DNA of 64,000 nt from an uncultured Dehalococcoidia bacterium (GTDB lineage Bacteria > Chloroflexota > Dehalococcoidia > Lucifugimonadales > Lucifugimonadaceae), in assembly GCA_913052475.1 (NCBI GenBank), contig CAJXEJ010000001.1, positions 60,751 through 124,750 of the forward strand, read 5' to 3'. The number at the start of each line of letters is the position of its first letter. Position 1 is the first letter of the stretch. The translations under genes and the position numbers were made by a program. The notes beneath the pieces are model-generated. The model saw nothing but the letters and a program-made list of their open reading frames with translations, did no database searches and had not been told where the DNA came from. Positions 1-8,664 of this stretch are shown piece by piece.

Positions 1-896
1 TCGAGCTCTTCACGCATGTAGATGACCAAAAACACCTGGAACGAATTGTGAATCGCGCCTCTGAGCGCGCCGATTAATGCCATTCCCAGGACGCCGGGAT
101 TAGTGAGAAGTCTCTTTGCTGAGCCGAAATACTCTCGAAGGCTAACATCGCCTGACGATTCCGCACCGGCGGTTTTGAACTTTGCAACGACTGCCAGACC
201 GGTCAGGAACATCGGAATGGAGATGATCACCGCGAGCCAACGCCAGTCGATTCCGCTAAACACGACCCACGTTCCGATCGTTCCAGCAAGAAGGAATCCG
301 ACAATCAACGGCGATGTCGTGTTGCCTATCTGAGCACCCGTCAAGTGAGCTGCCATCGCAAAGCCGCGCCGCTCCGGATATCGGGCAGCGAGCGTTCCAA
401 ACGCCGGTGCGTGCCAGAGCGATGTACCAAATCCGACGATCGTCACACCGATTAGGAGGGTCCAGTAGACGGGGGACGCGCCAATGATGATGTAGCCGGT
501 ACCGACCATGAGCATAGAGGCGAGAAGAATCCAGGCGATCTTCTTGCGGAACATATCGGTGAGGATGCCCGCTGGTATGTTCGCTATTCCCGAAGAGATC
601 GACTGTGCAGACGACATTCCGCCGATCGCAACGTCACCGAGTCCGAGCGTCGCCCTGATACTCGGGATCATCACCAGCAAAGCACCCTGCCCGAAGTGTT
701 TTATCCCGTGACCTGCCGACAGCCCGTACATGAGACCGAGTCCGGAAGTTTTTGCGGCGCTGTCCGACTTCTCATTCGCTCCAACGCCATCCTGAGCTTG
801 ATTCAGAGCCTCGTCTTCCGACTTCTCGACCGTAGTGGAGAGATCTTCGGTAGGGCTGTCGAGTTGTGTGCTGTCTGTCGGGTCAGTATTAGGCAA
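1..896 (-). CDS. MFS transporter, partial (C-terminus beyond left edge)
   Basis: The minus strand is open from the left edge to about position 896 and encodes hydrophobic segments typical of a major facilitator superfamily permease. The visible part includes a GLSAGHGIKHFGQ start of TM1, a loop with TDMFRKK (the MFS loop 2-3 motif region), and LWHAPAFGTLAARYPERRG in the middle. The C-terminal half lies outside the window. The only start codon upstream of TM1 after the preceding stop is TTG at 896; ATG at 731 begins right at TM1. The roughly 50 residues between them are hydrophilic and overlap dispersed intergenic repeats, so 731 may be the true start. Substrate unknown; the fold resembles fosmidomycin-resistance-like or organic-anion permeases. 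Confidence 0.8.
   Translation of the reverse strand, partial: MPNTDPTDSTQLDSPTEDLSTTVEKSEDEALNQAQDGVGANEKSDSAAKTSGLGLMYGLSAGHGIKHFGQGALLVMIPSIRATLGLGDVAIGGMSSAQSISSGIANIPAGILTDMFRKKIAWILLASMLMVGTGYIIIGASPVYWTLLIGVTIVGFGTSLWHAPAFGTLAARYPERRGFAMAAHLTGAQIGNTTSPLIVGFLLAGTIGTWVVFSGIDWRWLAVIISIPMFLTGLAVVAKFKTAGAESSGDVSLREYFGSAKRLLTNPGVLGMALIGALRGAIHNSFQVFLVIYMREEL
820..858. repeat. Dispersed palindromic repeat, family A copy, inside MFS 5' region
   Basis: The minus strand reads CCGAAGATCTCTCCACTACG followed by GTCGAGAAG, matching the intergenic repeat seen at about 20062, 24961 and 62661. It is immediately followed by a family C-like CTGAATCAAGCTCAGGATG stretch (about 787-812). Both are read in frame if the MFS gene starts at 896. 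Confidence 0.6.
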
Positions 897-1030
897 GGCG
901 AGAGCAGTGTACCCCTACCCAGTACGCTCGGCGTAATCTTCTATACTCTGCATCCAGACGGCGTTTCCGAAGAATTACGTCTAACAAACGCCCACAACAT
1001 CTGATTGGCTACCATTTAAGGAAGCTAACA

Positions 1031-1282
1031 ATAGCTACTTACGTAACGCTAATGAAGTACGCGGCGCAGGGAACTGCCGATGTGAAGAACTCACCGAGCC
1101 AGGTCGACGCGGCAAGGGCCGGTATCGAAGCGATGGGCGGCAAGATGATTAGCTTCCACGTCACGATGGACCAGTACGACGGAATCGTCGTGTCGGAATT
1201 TCCAAGCGACGAAGCTGCCGCCACCCTACTTCTGACGACCGGCATTCAGAGCAACCGAGGCCATGCCCACCGTGGGTGGTGA
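1031..1282 (+). CDS. GYD domain protein, apparent AUA start
   Basis: Small alpha/beta protein of the GYD family (dimeric alpha/beta barrel; function unknown). The body, KNSPSQVDAARAGIEAMGGK then TMDQYDGIVVSEFPSDEAA, matches the family pattern including the QYD (GYD-like) motif. Family members begin M-x-T-Y-V-x-L; here IATYVTLMKY is encoded from an ATA codon at 1031. A good ribosome site (AAGGAAG, 1018-1024) lies 6 nt upstream of it, whereas the first ATG (1052) would remove the first beta strand. The last ten residues (after GIQSN) do not fit the family; another frame there reads ATEAMPTV, so a frameshift near 1255 is likely. Could be a decaying gene. Confidence 0.6.
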   Translation: MATYVTLMKYAAQGTADVKNSPSQVDAARAGIEAMGGKMISFHVTMDQYDGIVVSEFPSDEAAATLLLTTGIQSNRGHAHRGW

Positions 1283-1732
1283 TCGCCGAGGTCCGATCGA
1301 GATCGTCGATCTCGACTGCTGCGAAGGCGAGTCCGCTGACTATCACCGCCACGATGATGGTAATGATCGCAAACTGCTTGATCCGGTTTATTCGGAGGGC
1401 GTTCGTTCGTGCCCACGAGCTCGCGCGGTTTCGTTCCTTGCCTTGCGGCGTATCCGTCGTTCTAAAGTTCCCACATCGCGGTGTCTTTCCCGCTAGCCCC
1501 TACGGGTTCTGTGTTTGATGCAGGGAGCGGGAGAGAGGATGTGACTTCCCTTCCTTGATGGAAGGGGCTGAGAGTAGGTGAAATGCGCCGCGCGACCAAG
1601 TCGTTCGACGACGCCCGTAACAAACACCTGGCGACCAGTGTCATCCTGGTACTCGGGAAACGACAGACATGAGCAATTGTGGGTTTACACTTCGCACTCT
1701 AAAACGATCAGTCTCAAACAGGGCAAATCAAT
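1283..1732. other. Intergenic region without a convincing gene
   Basis: No confident gene is visible. The minus strand (about 1430 to 1161) has an open frame containing KQFAIITIIVAVIVSGLAFA, a transmembrane-like stretch, but it lacks a good start and runs antisense into the GYD gene. A small hairpin of the CCCTTCC/GGAAGGG type lies at about 1547-1567. Confidence 0.5.
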
Positions 1733-2524
1733 ATGAATCTCGGTATCTCAGGACGCGTCGCAGTAGTAACTGGCGGCAGCGAAGGCATCGGCAAGGCTTC
1801 GGCGACCATACTCGCCGAAGAAGGTGCGAACGTTGTGATCCTAGCTCGAACGCAGAGCAAGTTGGACGCTGCGGTTGCTGAGATCAGCTCTACTGCTGTG
1901 GGATCCATCGAAGCGGTTAGCTGCGACGTGAGTGACCAGGCAAGTGTCGAATCGGCGTTCGGCAAGGTGCTGGAGAGACACGGGAATGTCGACCTTCTCG
2001 TTAACAATGCCGGTCACGGCAACGCCAATACATTCGACGCTCTTGACCAGGAAATGCTCGATGAGGATCTTCATTTGAAGGTTCACGGTGCGATGTACTG
2101 CTCGAAGCAGGTTTTGCCGGGCATGCGGGCGAACAGGTGGGGGCGGATCGTGAATACCACTACAGCTGCAGGTAAGGCGGCTGGCTACTCGACACTCCCG
2201 ACTGCGATGTCGAGGGCTGCTGGAATCGCCATGACCAAATCGATGTCGAAGGAATACGGCGTCGATGGGATTCTGGTGAACACCGCCTGCATCGGTTCAA
2301 TTCGCAGCGCCCAGAACATGCACCACGCCGAGGCGGCGGTTGCTTCGGGTGAGGTAGCCGCCACCGAGGAGTACTACACGAAGCGTTGCGAAAACGTTCC
2401 GGTGCGACGGATCGGCGAGGCTCGTGAAGCTGGCGATCTGATTGCGTTCTTGGCGTCAGAACGGGCTTCGTACATATCCGGCACAGCCGTGAATATGGAC
2501 GGCGGTGCGGCGCCGGTCGTATAG
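1733..2524 (+). CDS. SDR family oxidoreductase with atypical active site
   Basis: Classical-length (263 aa) short-chain dehydrogenase/reductase, NAD(P)-dependent, presumably cytoplasmic. TGGSEGIG (residues 13-20) is the nucleotide-binding glycine motif and NNAG (91-94) the structural motif. The region that normally carries the catalytic YxxxK reads PTAMSRAAGIAMTKS. Thr157 stands where Tyr is expected and Arg161 where Lys is expected, so the canonical Ser-Tyr-Lys machinery is absent. I recall related SDRs sharing this SRAAGIA-type motif, so it is probably a subfamily feature rather than damage. Substrate unknown. Start ATG has only a weak ribosome site. Confidence 0.85.
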   Translation: MNLGISGRVAVVTGGSEGIGKASATILAEEGANVVILARTQSKLDAAVAEISSTAVGSIEAVSCDVSDQASVESAFGKVLERHGNVDLLVNNAGHGNANTFDALDQEMLDEDLHLKVHGAMYCSKQVLPGMRANRWGRIVNTTTAAGKAAGYSTLPTAMSRAAGIAMTKSMSKEYGVDGILVNTACIGSIRSAQNMHHAEAAVASGEVAATEEYYTKRCENVPVRRIGEAREAGDLIAFLASERASYISGTAVNMDGGAAPVV

Positions 2525-2841
2525 CTCCCAATCCGGATTGGAAAGAGCTGGAGATAGGAGAATAGCGACCAAGTAAGTCGATGACGCCCGGAGCTAAACG
2601 CCGAGGGAGCTAGATGGCGCGCTTCCCCCTCCCTCCCAGAGAGAGGGGGCAAATCACGGTCGAAATACGTGTGCACCTATCAACTTCCCGACTTTGTGTA
2701 TCCTGAGCAAGTCGAAGGGCTGGAGGCCTCTTCGGTTGGGTTGGGAATGGGGCACCCCATATATGTCCAACAGTCGATCGCTGCACCCACTCTCGCACAT
2801 CCACCGCAGGTCCGTACAGCAGGGTCGAGACATCAGATACA
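2525..2841. other. Intergenic region with palindromic repeats
   Basis: No gene is evident. It contains a perfect 14-bp palindrome just after the SDR stop (2528-2541), a CCCCCTC...GAGGGGG hairpin (about 2625-2651) and a TCCTGAGCAAGTCGAAGGG motif (about 2701-2719) that recurs in inverse orientation near 15448. Confidence 0.5.
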
Positions 2842-3807
2842 TTAAACCTTTACACCAAACTCCGCTCCGAAGGTATCCCAGACATCATCCGGGATGGTGG
2901 TGATCGCATCGTTGTAGGTTTCTTCGATTTCGGTTGGATTCGAAGCCCCCGTCAATACAATGCCGTTGCCCTTGACAGGTGCGTGCAGCGCGAACTGCAA
3001 AGCGAGGGTGCGGATATTAACGTCGGTGTCAATGCACCACTTCCAAATCGCGTGCGCTGGCGGGAACGCTGCAGGATCGAGGTGGCTACCGGCCGCTGCC
3101 GGAACTAGCTTGCCATCTTCGCCGTGGGTTCGTGTTTCGTCTGTCTGAATCGGCTCGGGACCAGCGAACAGCCCGTTTGCAAGTGGACTTCCTATTATGA
3201 CTCCGACATCGTTTTCTATCGCAAACGGGATCGCTTCTTCGGCGTAGGTTTGATCGACGAGCGTGTAGTTCAGGAACGACAGGATGATGTCGGCACCCTC
3301 TTCGATCGCTCTTTTGTGGAACTCGGGCTGGCGAACTGCGACGCCTATTGCGCCGATGCGGCCTTTGTCCTTCCAGTCTTTCATCACGCCGAAACACTCG
3401 TCGAGCGGTGCTTCGATATCGTGGCGAGGCCCGTGGATGAGAACGGAATCGACATAATCGACCCGCAGCAACTTGAAGCTGTTCTCGAGACTCCAGGTCG
3501 TCGCTTCCTTCGACCAGTCACGCAAATAATCGGGATGGGAGCCGACCTTGGTCTGTAGATAGGCCCTTTCTCGCCATTCGCCCTTGAGCGCCTTGCCGAT
3601 CCGTTCTTCGCTCAGACCGTACGCAGGAGCAGTGTCGATGAAGTTGATGCCCAGATCGATCGCATGATGAATCGTATCAATCGAGTTCCGTTCCGACAGA
3701 TGCTCCCAACCAAGGTGCCCACCACCTAGCCCGAGCGCCGTCGGTTTTATTTCGGATTTGCCGAGTCGCCGGATTTCAAGTTGCTGTGCTTCCTTACCGG
3801 TAGCCAT
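2842..3807 (-). CDS. Aldo/keto reductase family protein
   Basis: NAD(P)H-dependent oxidoreductase with a TIM-barrel fold. Numbered from the ATG at 3807, the catalytic tetrad is visible: Asp58 and Tyr63 (IDTAPAYG), Lys87 (QTKVG) and His125 (LIHGPRH). The sequence resembles the L-galactose/L-fucose (D-threo-aldose) dehydrogenase branch, which oxidises aldoses at C1 to lactones; substrate not proven. The frame stays open to 3933, but that extra N-terminus translates a dispersed intergenic repeat (3891-3927), so 3807 is preferred although no clear ribosome site precedes it. It may supply a sugar lactone to the amidohydrolase at 11217 (inference). Confidence 0.85.
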   Translation of the reverse strand: MATGKEAQQLEIRRLGKSEIKPTALGLGGGHLGWEHLSERNSIDTIHHAIDLGINFIDTAPAYGLSEERIGKALKGEWRERAYLQTKVGSHPDYLRDWSKEATTWSLENSFKLLRVDYVDSVLIHGPRHDIEAPLDECFGVMKDWKDKGRIGAIGVAVRQPEFHKRAIEEGADIILSFLNYTLVDQTYAEEAIPFAIENDVGVIIGSPLANGLFAGPEPIQTDETRTHGEDGKLVPAAAGSHLDPAAFPPAHAIWKWCIDTDVNIRTLALQFALHAPVKGNGIVLTGASNPTEIEETYNDAITTIPDDVWDTFGAEFGVKV

Positions 3808-3890
3808 GGTGGGAAGGTTATCCGAGCACGCATAACTCGTCATCCCGACCGCCAGCGGAGGGATCTTCAGATCACAAACACCACGGACGT

Positions 3891-4012
3891 CAACTTCTCT
3901 ACCAATGTGGAGAGATCTTCGGACGGACAGCACTGAGTATCCATTTCAAGCCACAAAGCCTCATCACAACCCAACCACCGAAGGTATCTCCACTACGCTG
4001 TATCGCAGCCTA
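3891..4012. repeat. Two family A dispersed repeats in opposite orientation
   Basis: Positions 3891-3927 (TGTGGAGAGATCTTCGG) and 3974-4010 (CCGAAGGTATCTCCACTACG) are inverted partners of the same repeat family. With the stretch between them they fill most of the 300-base gap between the aldo/keto reductase and the aminotransferase; nothing else is seen there. Confidence 0.6.
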
Positions 4013-4108
4013 CTCCGATGAAATTTGGGTCGACACATCCAGATGAGCGTCGCCATGTGCCCACTTGGTAGTCTCAAAAAATAGCGGAACTGCTACTACC
4101 CAATTGTC

Positions 4109-5491
4109 TTAGCCAACCCCCAACCTCGACTCAACGGCACCAAGGGCTTCGTCGATTGTGGACATTAGGGTGTCAGTTTCGTCGGCTGTGATTGTTAGTG
4201 GTGGGGCGATTGGGAGAATGTAGGCGGGGACTCGGATCCAGACGCCTCGGGTGCGGAGTTCTTCGGTAAGCATAGCGTTTACTCCAACTGAGGAGTCGTA
4301 GTGTTCACGGGTTTCACGGTCTTTTACGAATTCGATGCCCTGGATTAGGCCTACGCCTCGGGTGTCGCCGATTATGGGGTGTTTCGCCTTCATTTCATCG
4401 AGCGCTTCACCGATTTGCTCGCCTCGTACTCGGGCGTTTTCTACTAAGTTTTCTCGATCTACTATCGCCAAATTGGCGAAGGCGGCGGCGGCTCCGCCGG
4501 GGTGGGCTGAGTAGGTGTACATGTGGGACCAGACCTTGTCGGGTCCACCAGCAAAGGCGTCGGCGATCTTCTGGGTCGAGATTGATCCACCGACTGGGAA
4601 GTAGCCGGAAGTGATGCCCTTTGCGAACGACATGATGTCGGGAGTGACCCCAACGAAATCGGCACCGAACCACTCGCCTAACCTGCCGAATCCGGTGATG
4701 ACCTCATCAAAAATCAGTAGCACACCGTATTTATCGCAAATCTCGCGAACCATTGGCCAGTAGTTGGAAGGCGGCACGACTCCGCCTAAAGGCTGTGACA
4801 CCGGTTCGCCAATAACTGCCGACACGGACTCGGGCCCCTCGAACAGAATCGCCGTTTCGATTTCCTGCGCTGCCCGTTCGCCGTTTTCTTCGGGTGACGA
4901 AGCACCGTAAGTGTCGTGGTAGTAATGGGGTTGTCCGACCGTAACAACGTTAGCCGGTTTCGGCTGGTAGTCGATGCGTGGAAAGCCGGGATGGCCTCCA
5001 AGCCACATCGTGCCGTAGGTACTTCCGTGGTAGGAGCCTTCTCGTGAGATGACCTTGTATCGTCCTTTGTCACCCCTGCGCACCTGATACGCCTGCGCCA
5101 TTTTGAGTGACGATTCGTTGGCTTCGGATCCGCCTTGGCAGAAGAACGTGCGCGAGAGGTCGCCGGGTGCGATTTCGGCGAGCTTAGCCGCCAGCTGAAT
5201 TGTTTTCGGGGTGGCGCCTGAATAGACGTTCATGCTGATGTTGGTCAGCTGGTCGTAGATAGCTTTGGCGATCTCTTCTCTGCCGTGTCCAGCGTTGCGG
5301 AAGTACATGCCGGAGATGCCGTCGATGAATTTGTTTCCTTCGACGTCGGTGATGTAGATACCTTCGGCTGACTCCATGAGGAGGGGTCCGCCCTCTTCGG
5401 CAAGGATGGTGTGGTTGGTCATGCCGACGTGCATGTGGTCGAGGACGGCTTGTCTTAGTGCGACGGGGTCTTTTTCGTTAGGGATTGGCAT
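4109..5491 (-). CDS. Class III (omega) aminotransferase
   Basis: PLP-dependent aminotransferase of the class III fold, 460 aa. QGGSEANESSLKMA (119-132) binds the phosphate, FDEVITGFGR (261-270) holds the Asp that contacts the pyridine nitrogen, and SFAKGITSGYFPVGG carries the Schiff-base Lys291. The family transfers amino groups from omega-amino acids or amines (beta-alanine, taurine, putrescine) to pyruvate or 2-oxoglutarate; the donor cannot be read from the sequence. Start ATG at 5491; it stands alone. Confidence 0.9.
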   Translation of the reverse strand: MPIPNEKDPVALRQAVLDHMHVGMTNHTILAEEGGPLLMESAEGIYITDVEGNKFIDGISGMYFRNAGHGREEIAKAIYDQLTNISMNVYSGATPKTIQLAAKLAEIAPGDLSRTFFCQGGSEANESSLKMAQAYQVRRGDKGRYKVISREGSYHGSTYGTMWLGGHPGFPRIDYQPKPANVVTVGQPHYYHDTYGASSPEENGERAAQEIETAILFEGPESVSAVIGEPVSQPLGGVVPPSNYWPMVREICDKYGVLLIFDEVITGFGRLGEWFGADFVGVTPDIMSFAKGITSGYFPVGGSISTQKIADAFAGGPDKVWSHMYTYSAHPGGAAAAFANLAIVDRENLVENARVRGEQIGEALDEMKAKHPIIGDTRGVGLIQGIEFVKDRETREHYDSSVGVNAMLTEELRTRGVWIRVPAYILPIAPPLTITADETDTLMSTIDEALGAVESRLGVG

Positions 5492-6003
5492 GGTGGTTGG
5501 CTGATTTGTGAGTTGTGGGGACGATTGAGCCCGCTCCCTAGCTCCATCCCGTGAAAGGAGGTAGGAATGAGATCAGGAATCACATGAGTATAAAGGCGAG
5601 AAGGGTGTGGGTGGGTTAGTAGCGGTTGAACGTTGACGTTCCACCTCACCCCACCCTCTGCCTAATGGATAGGGAGTTTCGTGACTGAGGACACACTCAA
5701 GTGCCGCAGGATGAAATGCAGGTACTGCCACCGGGTGGCATAGGCTACAGCAGGGATTCGAATTGGACGTTTGCGCGCGTATTAAGCCCAAGTTTGGGTC
5801 ATTTTCTAACTCGGTTAGTACGCAGGTTGGCAGATGCCTCTAGTCGAACAACTCAGATTAGCTGTCATCCATTTGCATGACACCATGTGGTTCTGACGAG
5901 GTTCGGACGGTGTATCTCTTGAAGACACAGATTAGGATCAATCGATCATGTATCGGAAAAGTGGGGAATTGATGCGATGAGCCGATTTTGGCAGTAGTGT
6001 TGA
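5492..6003. other. Intergenic region, 512 bp, with hairpin repeat
   Basis: No gene is recognised. A family B-like hairpin segment (CACCCCACCCTCTGCC...TAGGGAG) lies at about 5645-5674. The remainder shows no coding pattern on either strand. Confidence 0.45.
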
Positions 6004-6339
6004 GTGACAATGCTTAGTTTTATTTTCAGAAGACGGCCTGCCGTGGCAGGTTTGATGATCGGTTCAATCGCGGGCTTGCTAGTCGCAGGTGGTTATGGCC
6101 TGACCAGCGCCTGGCTCTGCTCGGGGATCAGGAAGTGCCCAGCTAGTTGGGAGCCGTTCGTATTCGTTTCAGTGATCATCTTTGTGGTGATCGTTGTTGT
6201 CGCTGTGATCGTATCGATATTAGGTGCAAAGGCGTACAAGATCTTCGATACGTCGATCGGCGGCGACAAGGCGTATGCAAATGCTGGCGGTCGCGGGCGC
6301 AGTTCTGAATCAGGCGGAAGTTCAGAGATCAATAGCTAG
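6004..6339 (+). CDS. Small membrane protein of unknown function
   Basis: A 111-aa protein (GTG at 6004, ATG at 6010) with two strongly hydrophobic segments: about residues 14-37 (AGLMIGSIAGLLVAGGYGL) and 50-74 (FVFVSVIIFVVIVVVAVIVS). They are separated by a short loop with two cysteines (LCSGIRKCPASW), and a Gly/Ser-rich soluble tail follows. The topology is that of a small inner-membrane protein. No family recognised and no clear ribosome site, so moderate confidence that it is expressed. Confidence 0.5.
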   Translation: MTMLSFIFRRRPAVAGLMIGSIAGLLVAGGYGLTSAWLCSGIRKCPASWEPFVFVSVIIFVVIVVVAVIVSILGAKAYKIFDTSIGGDKAYANAGGRGRSSESGGSSEINS

Positions 6340-6668
6340 ACGTGTTTCGGCCCTGAGTTGTGCGAGACGTTGGCGATTGCTGACACGGTGAAGGTTGCAG
6401 TTGTATCAACGTCGACAGTACTCTCGATCGAGATGCAGCCACCGTGTAGTTCCACGATAGACTTGGTGATACTAAGCCTAAGACCGGCGCACGGGCACGG
6501 CGCGAACATGCTGTCTATCGACTCGAAACAGTGGCGTGAAGATATTTGCGAGATCTTGTTGCCTGATCCCGCATCCACTGTCGTCGACTTTTACAATGAG
6601 GACCTGTATCGAGCGTATAATCGGGCGGTTGATTTTGTGAATCGCGAGGATCTTTACTAGGTTATTCG
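6336..6668 (-). pseudogene. Sensor histidine kinase, decayed C-terminal fragment
   Basis: Reading the minus strand from about 6668, one frame gives NNLVKIL..., then VKVDDSGCGIRQQDLANIF and PLFRVD, the N and G1/F boxes of a HATPase domain, before a stop. A second frame then continues GLRLSITKSIVELHGG (G2 box) to ESTVDVDTTATFTV. A frameshift near 6500 joins the two halves. The N-terminal sensor and dimerisation parts are missing. This is a relic of a two-component kinase. Confidence 0.7.
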
Positions 6669-6742
6669 GGAGAGGTTCGCGGTCGGGCTGCAGTATTAGG
6701 GTTTCTCGTACCGGAGAGACCTCTCGCTAGGATTTTTTTGGA

Positions 6743-8152
6743 ATGGCAGAAACTAGTTTTGATCTCGTTGTTATTGGTGCGGGACCCGGCGGCTACCACG
6801 CCGCCATCCGAGGAGCCCAGCTTGGGCTGACTGTGGCGGTTGTTGAAAAAGACGATGGCACCGGTATCGGCGGACTCGGTGGAGTTTGTTTGAACTGGGG
6901 CTGCATTCCTTCGAAATCGCTTCTGAAGAATGCAGAGGTTGTGAATCATCTTTCGCACGCAGAGAGCTGGGGCATTGAGGTTGGCGAGTGGTCGGCAAAC
7001 ATGAGCAAGGCCGTTGACCGCTCTCGTAAGGTTTCGAAAGCCCTCACCAACGGAATCGGTTTTCTGTTCAAGAAGAACAAGATCGCCCTTGTTCAGGGCA
7101 AAGCGACACTGAAATCGTCGACACAGATCGATGTCGAAGGAGGCGAGACGCTTACTGCCAAGAATATTGTTATTGCAACGGGCGCACGGGCACGGAGTCT
7201 GCCCGGTCTTGAGATCGATGGTGAAAGCATCATCACGTCTCGGCACGCACTTGAGCTTCGAGAGCAGCCTGAGGCGGTCGCTGTTATTGGCGCTTCGGCA
7301 ATCGGCTGTGAATTCGCCTACTACTTCAACTCTTACGGTGTGAACGTAATGATGTTCGAAATGCTCGATCACTTGGTTCCGCGTGAAGACGAGGAAGTTT
7401 CGGTCGAGCTGGAGCGCCAGTTTGGTCGCCAGGGAATCGAATTCGCCACTTCCGTAAGCGTTTCTGGCGTCGAGAAGAAAGACAGCCGTCTTGCTGTTCA
7501 ATACGAAGTGAATAGCGAAAAGCAGGAGTACATTTGCGACAAGGTGCTTCTCGGAGTCGGAGTTCAGCCAAATACCGATGGTATTGGTCTTGAGAACGTC
7601 GGCATTACTACAGCGGAATCCGGCTTCATCGAGGTCGACGGAAATATGCGCACGAACGTGAGCGGTGTCTACGCTGTCGGCGATGTAAACGGAAAGCTAA
7701 TGCTTGCGCATGTGGCGTTCGATCAGGGAGTCGTAGCTGCCGAGACCATTGCGGGTCTTGAACCGGAGCCGATCGAAGACTACGTAAACATGCCCCGGTG
7801 CACGTACGCTGAGCCGCAGATCGCCTCGATCGGTCTTACCGAGGTACAGGCGCGTGAGAGCGGGATCCATGTGAAGGTCGGCAAGGTTCCGTTTGCGGTT
7901 GCGGGTAAGTCGGTTGCGATCGGCGAGTCGCAGGGCTTCGCGAAGGTGCTAGTCGATGATGATTCAGGTGAGGTTATCGGGGCGCACATCATTGGTCCTG
8001 AAGCTACCGAGTTGATCGCCGAGATTGGCATGCTCCAGCTTCTGGAAGGCACAAACCTCGAACTCCACAAGATGACTCACGCCCACCCAACGCTTTCGGA
8101 AGCGGTGAAGGAAGCCGGTGCGGCGGTTACGAACGAGGCGATTCACTTCTAG
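6743..8152 (+). CDS. lpdA: Dihydrolipoyl dehydrogenase (E3)
   Basis: FAD enzyme that reoxidises dihydrolipoamide in 2-oxoacid dehydrogenase and glycine cleavage complexes, passing electrons to NAD+. GAGPGG (12-17) binds FAD, the redox disulfide is CLNWGCIPSK (Cys49, Cys54), the NAD site is VIGASAIGCEF (181-191, second Gly of GxGxxG replaced by Ser), and the His-Glu pair is His448/Glu453 in HAHPTLSE. Length 469 aa is normal. It is not beside an E1/E2 operon; the complex genes lie at 50.4-55.2 kb, so it may serve several complexes. A weak hairpin plus T-run follows the stop. Confidence 0.95.
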   Translation: MAETSFDLVVIGAGPGGYHAAIRGAQLGLTVAVVEKDDGTGIGGLGGVCLNWGCIPSKSLLKNAEVVNHLSHAESWGIEVGEWSANMSKAVDRSRKVSKALTNGIGFLFKKNKIALVQGKATLKSSTQIDVEGGETLTAKNIVIATGARARSLPGLEIDGESIITSRHALELREQPEAVAVIGASAIGCEFAYYFNSYGVNVMMFEMLDHLVPREDEEVSVELERQFGRQGIEFATSVSVSGVEKKDSRLAVQYEVNSEKQEYICDKVLLGVGVQPNTDGIGLENVGITTAESGFIEVDGNMRTNVSGVYAVGDVNGKLMLAHVAFDQGVVAAETIAGLEPEPIEDYVNMPRCTYAEPQIASIGLTEVQARESGIHVKVGKVPFAVAGKSVAIGESQGFAKVLVDDDSGEVIGAHIIGPEATELIAEIGMLQLLEGTNLELHKMTHAHPTLSEAVKEAGAAVTNEAIHF

Positions 8153-8172
8153 GTGACAGAGTCACGTTTTCT
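8153..8172 (+). terminator. Weak intrinsic terminator after lpdA
   Basis: GTGAC-AGA-GTCAC (8153-8165) followed by GTTTTCT. The stem is only 5 bp, so it is weak. Confidence 0.35.
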
Positions 8173-8283
8173 GAGTGATCACTGTTGAAGCCTGAGTCGT
8201 TAGATTCGGCCTTCTGTACGTTTCCGTCAAACCATGTCCCTTCTCCCGTGGAGAAGGTGGCGTTGAATTAAGGAAGTCGCTTG

Positions 8284-8643
8284 ATGACGAAAAGGACGAA
8301 GATTACCCGGCTGTATACGGGTGACGATGGGCAATCGCACTTCGAGGATATCGAAGTGGAGATGGAGCCGAATATCGTTGGCCACATCTCAGAAACGCTC
8401 CATGCGACCGGGTTGGTATTTCGAGAGACAAGCGGGGCATACGACTACGATTTCCATACCGCGCCAGCTCGTCAGTACGTTGTGAACCTCGATGGTGCGG
8501 TTGAGATTACCGTTGGCAGCGGCGAGAAGCGGATTTTCGAAGCGGGTGAAGTGTTTATTTGCGAGGACACCACGGGCCAGGGTCACATTAGCCGTGCGGT
8601 GAATGGAAAGATCCGGCGGTCGTTATTCGTAACGCTCGAGTAG
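8284..8643 (+). CDS. Cupin-domain protein
   Basis: A 119-aa single-domain cupin. FHTAPARQYVVNLDGAVEIT and GSGEKRIFEAGEVFICEDTTG match the two cupin beta-barrel motifs, with DFHTAP at the first metal-site position and GQGHISR giving the second-motif histidine. The family pattern is that of small cupins with unknown ligand. ATG at 8284 is preceded by AAGGAAG (8270-8276) at 7 nt; the TTG at 8281 is closer but less likely. Function unknown; possibly sugar or small-acid binding. Confidence 0.75.
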   Translation: MTKRTKITRLYTGDDGQSHFEDIEVEMEPNIVGHISETLHATGLVFRETSGAYDYDFHTAPARQYVVNLDGAVEITVGSGEKRIFEAGEVFICEDTTGQGHISRAVNGKIRRSLFVTLE

Positions 8644-8664
8644 CCAATCACCTCCTGCTTCCTG

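Noticed and set aside
1161-1430. Minus-strand membrane-anchored protein opposite the GYD gene
   Set aside because: A TM-like stretch is present but no suitable start codon or ribosome site, and the C-terminal half is antisense to a recognisable family.
3808-3933. Longer N-terminus of the aldo/keto reductase
   Set aside because: It translates a dispersed intergenic repeat and is absent from the family; ATG at 3807 fits.
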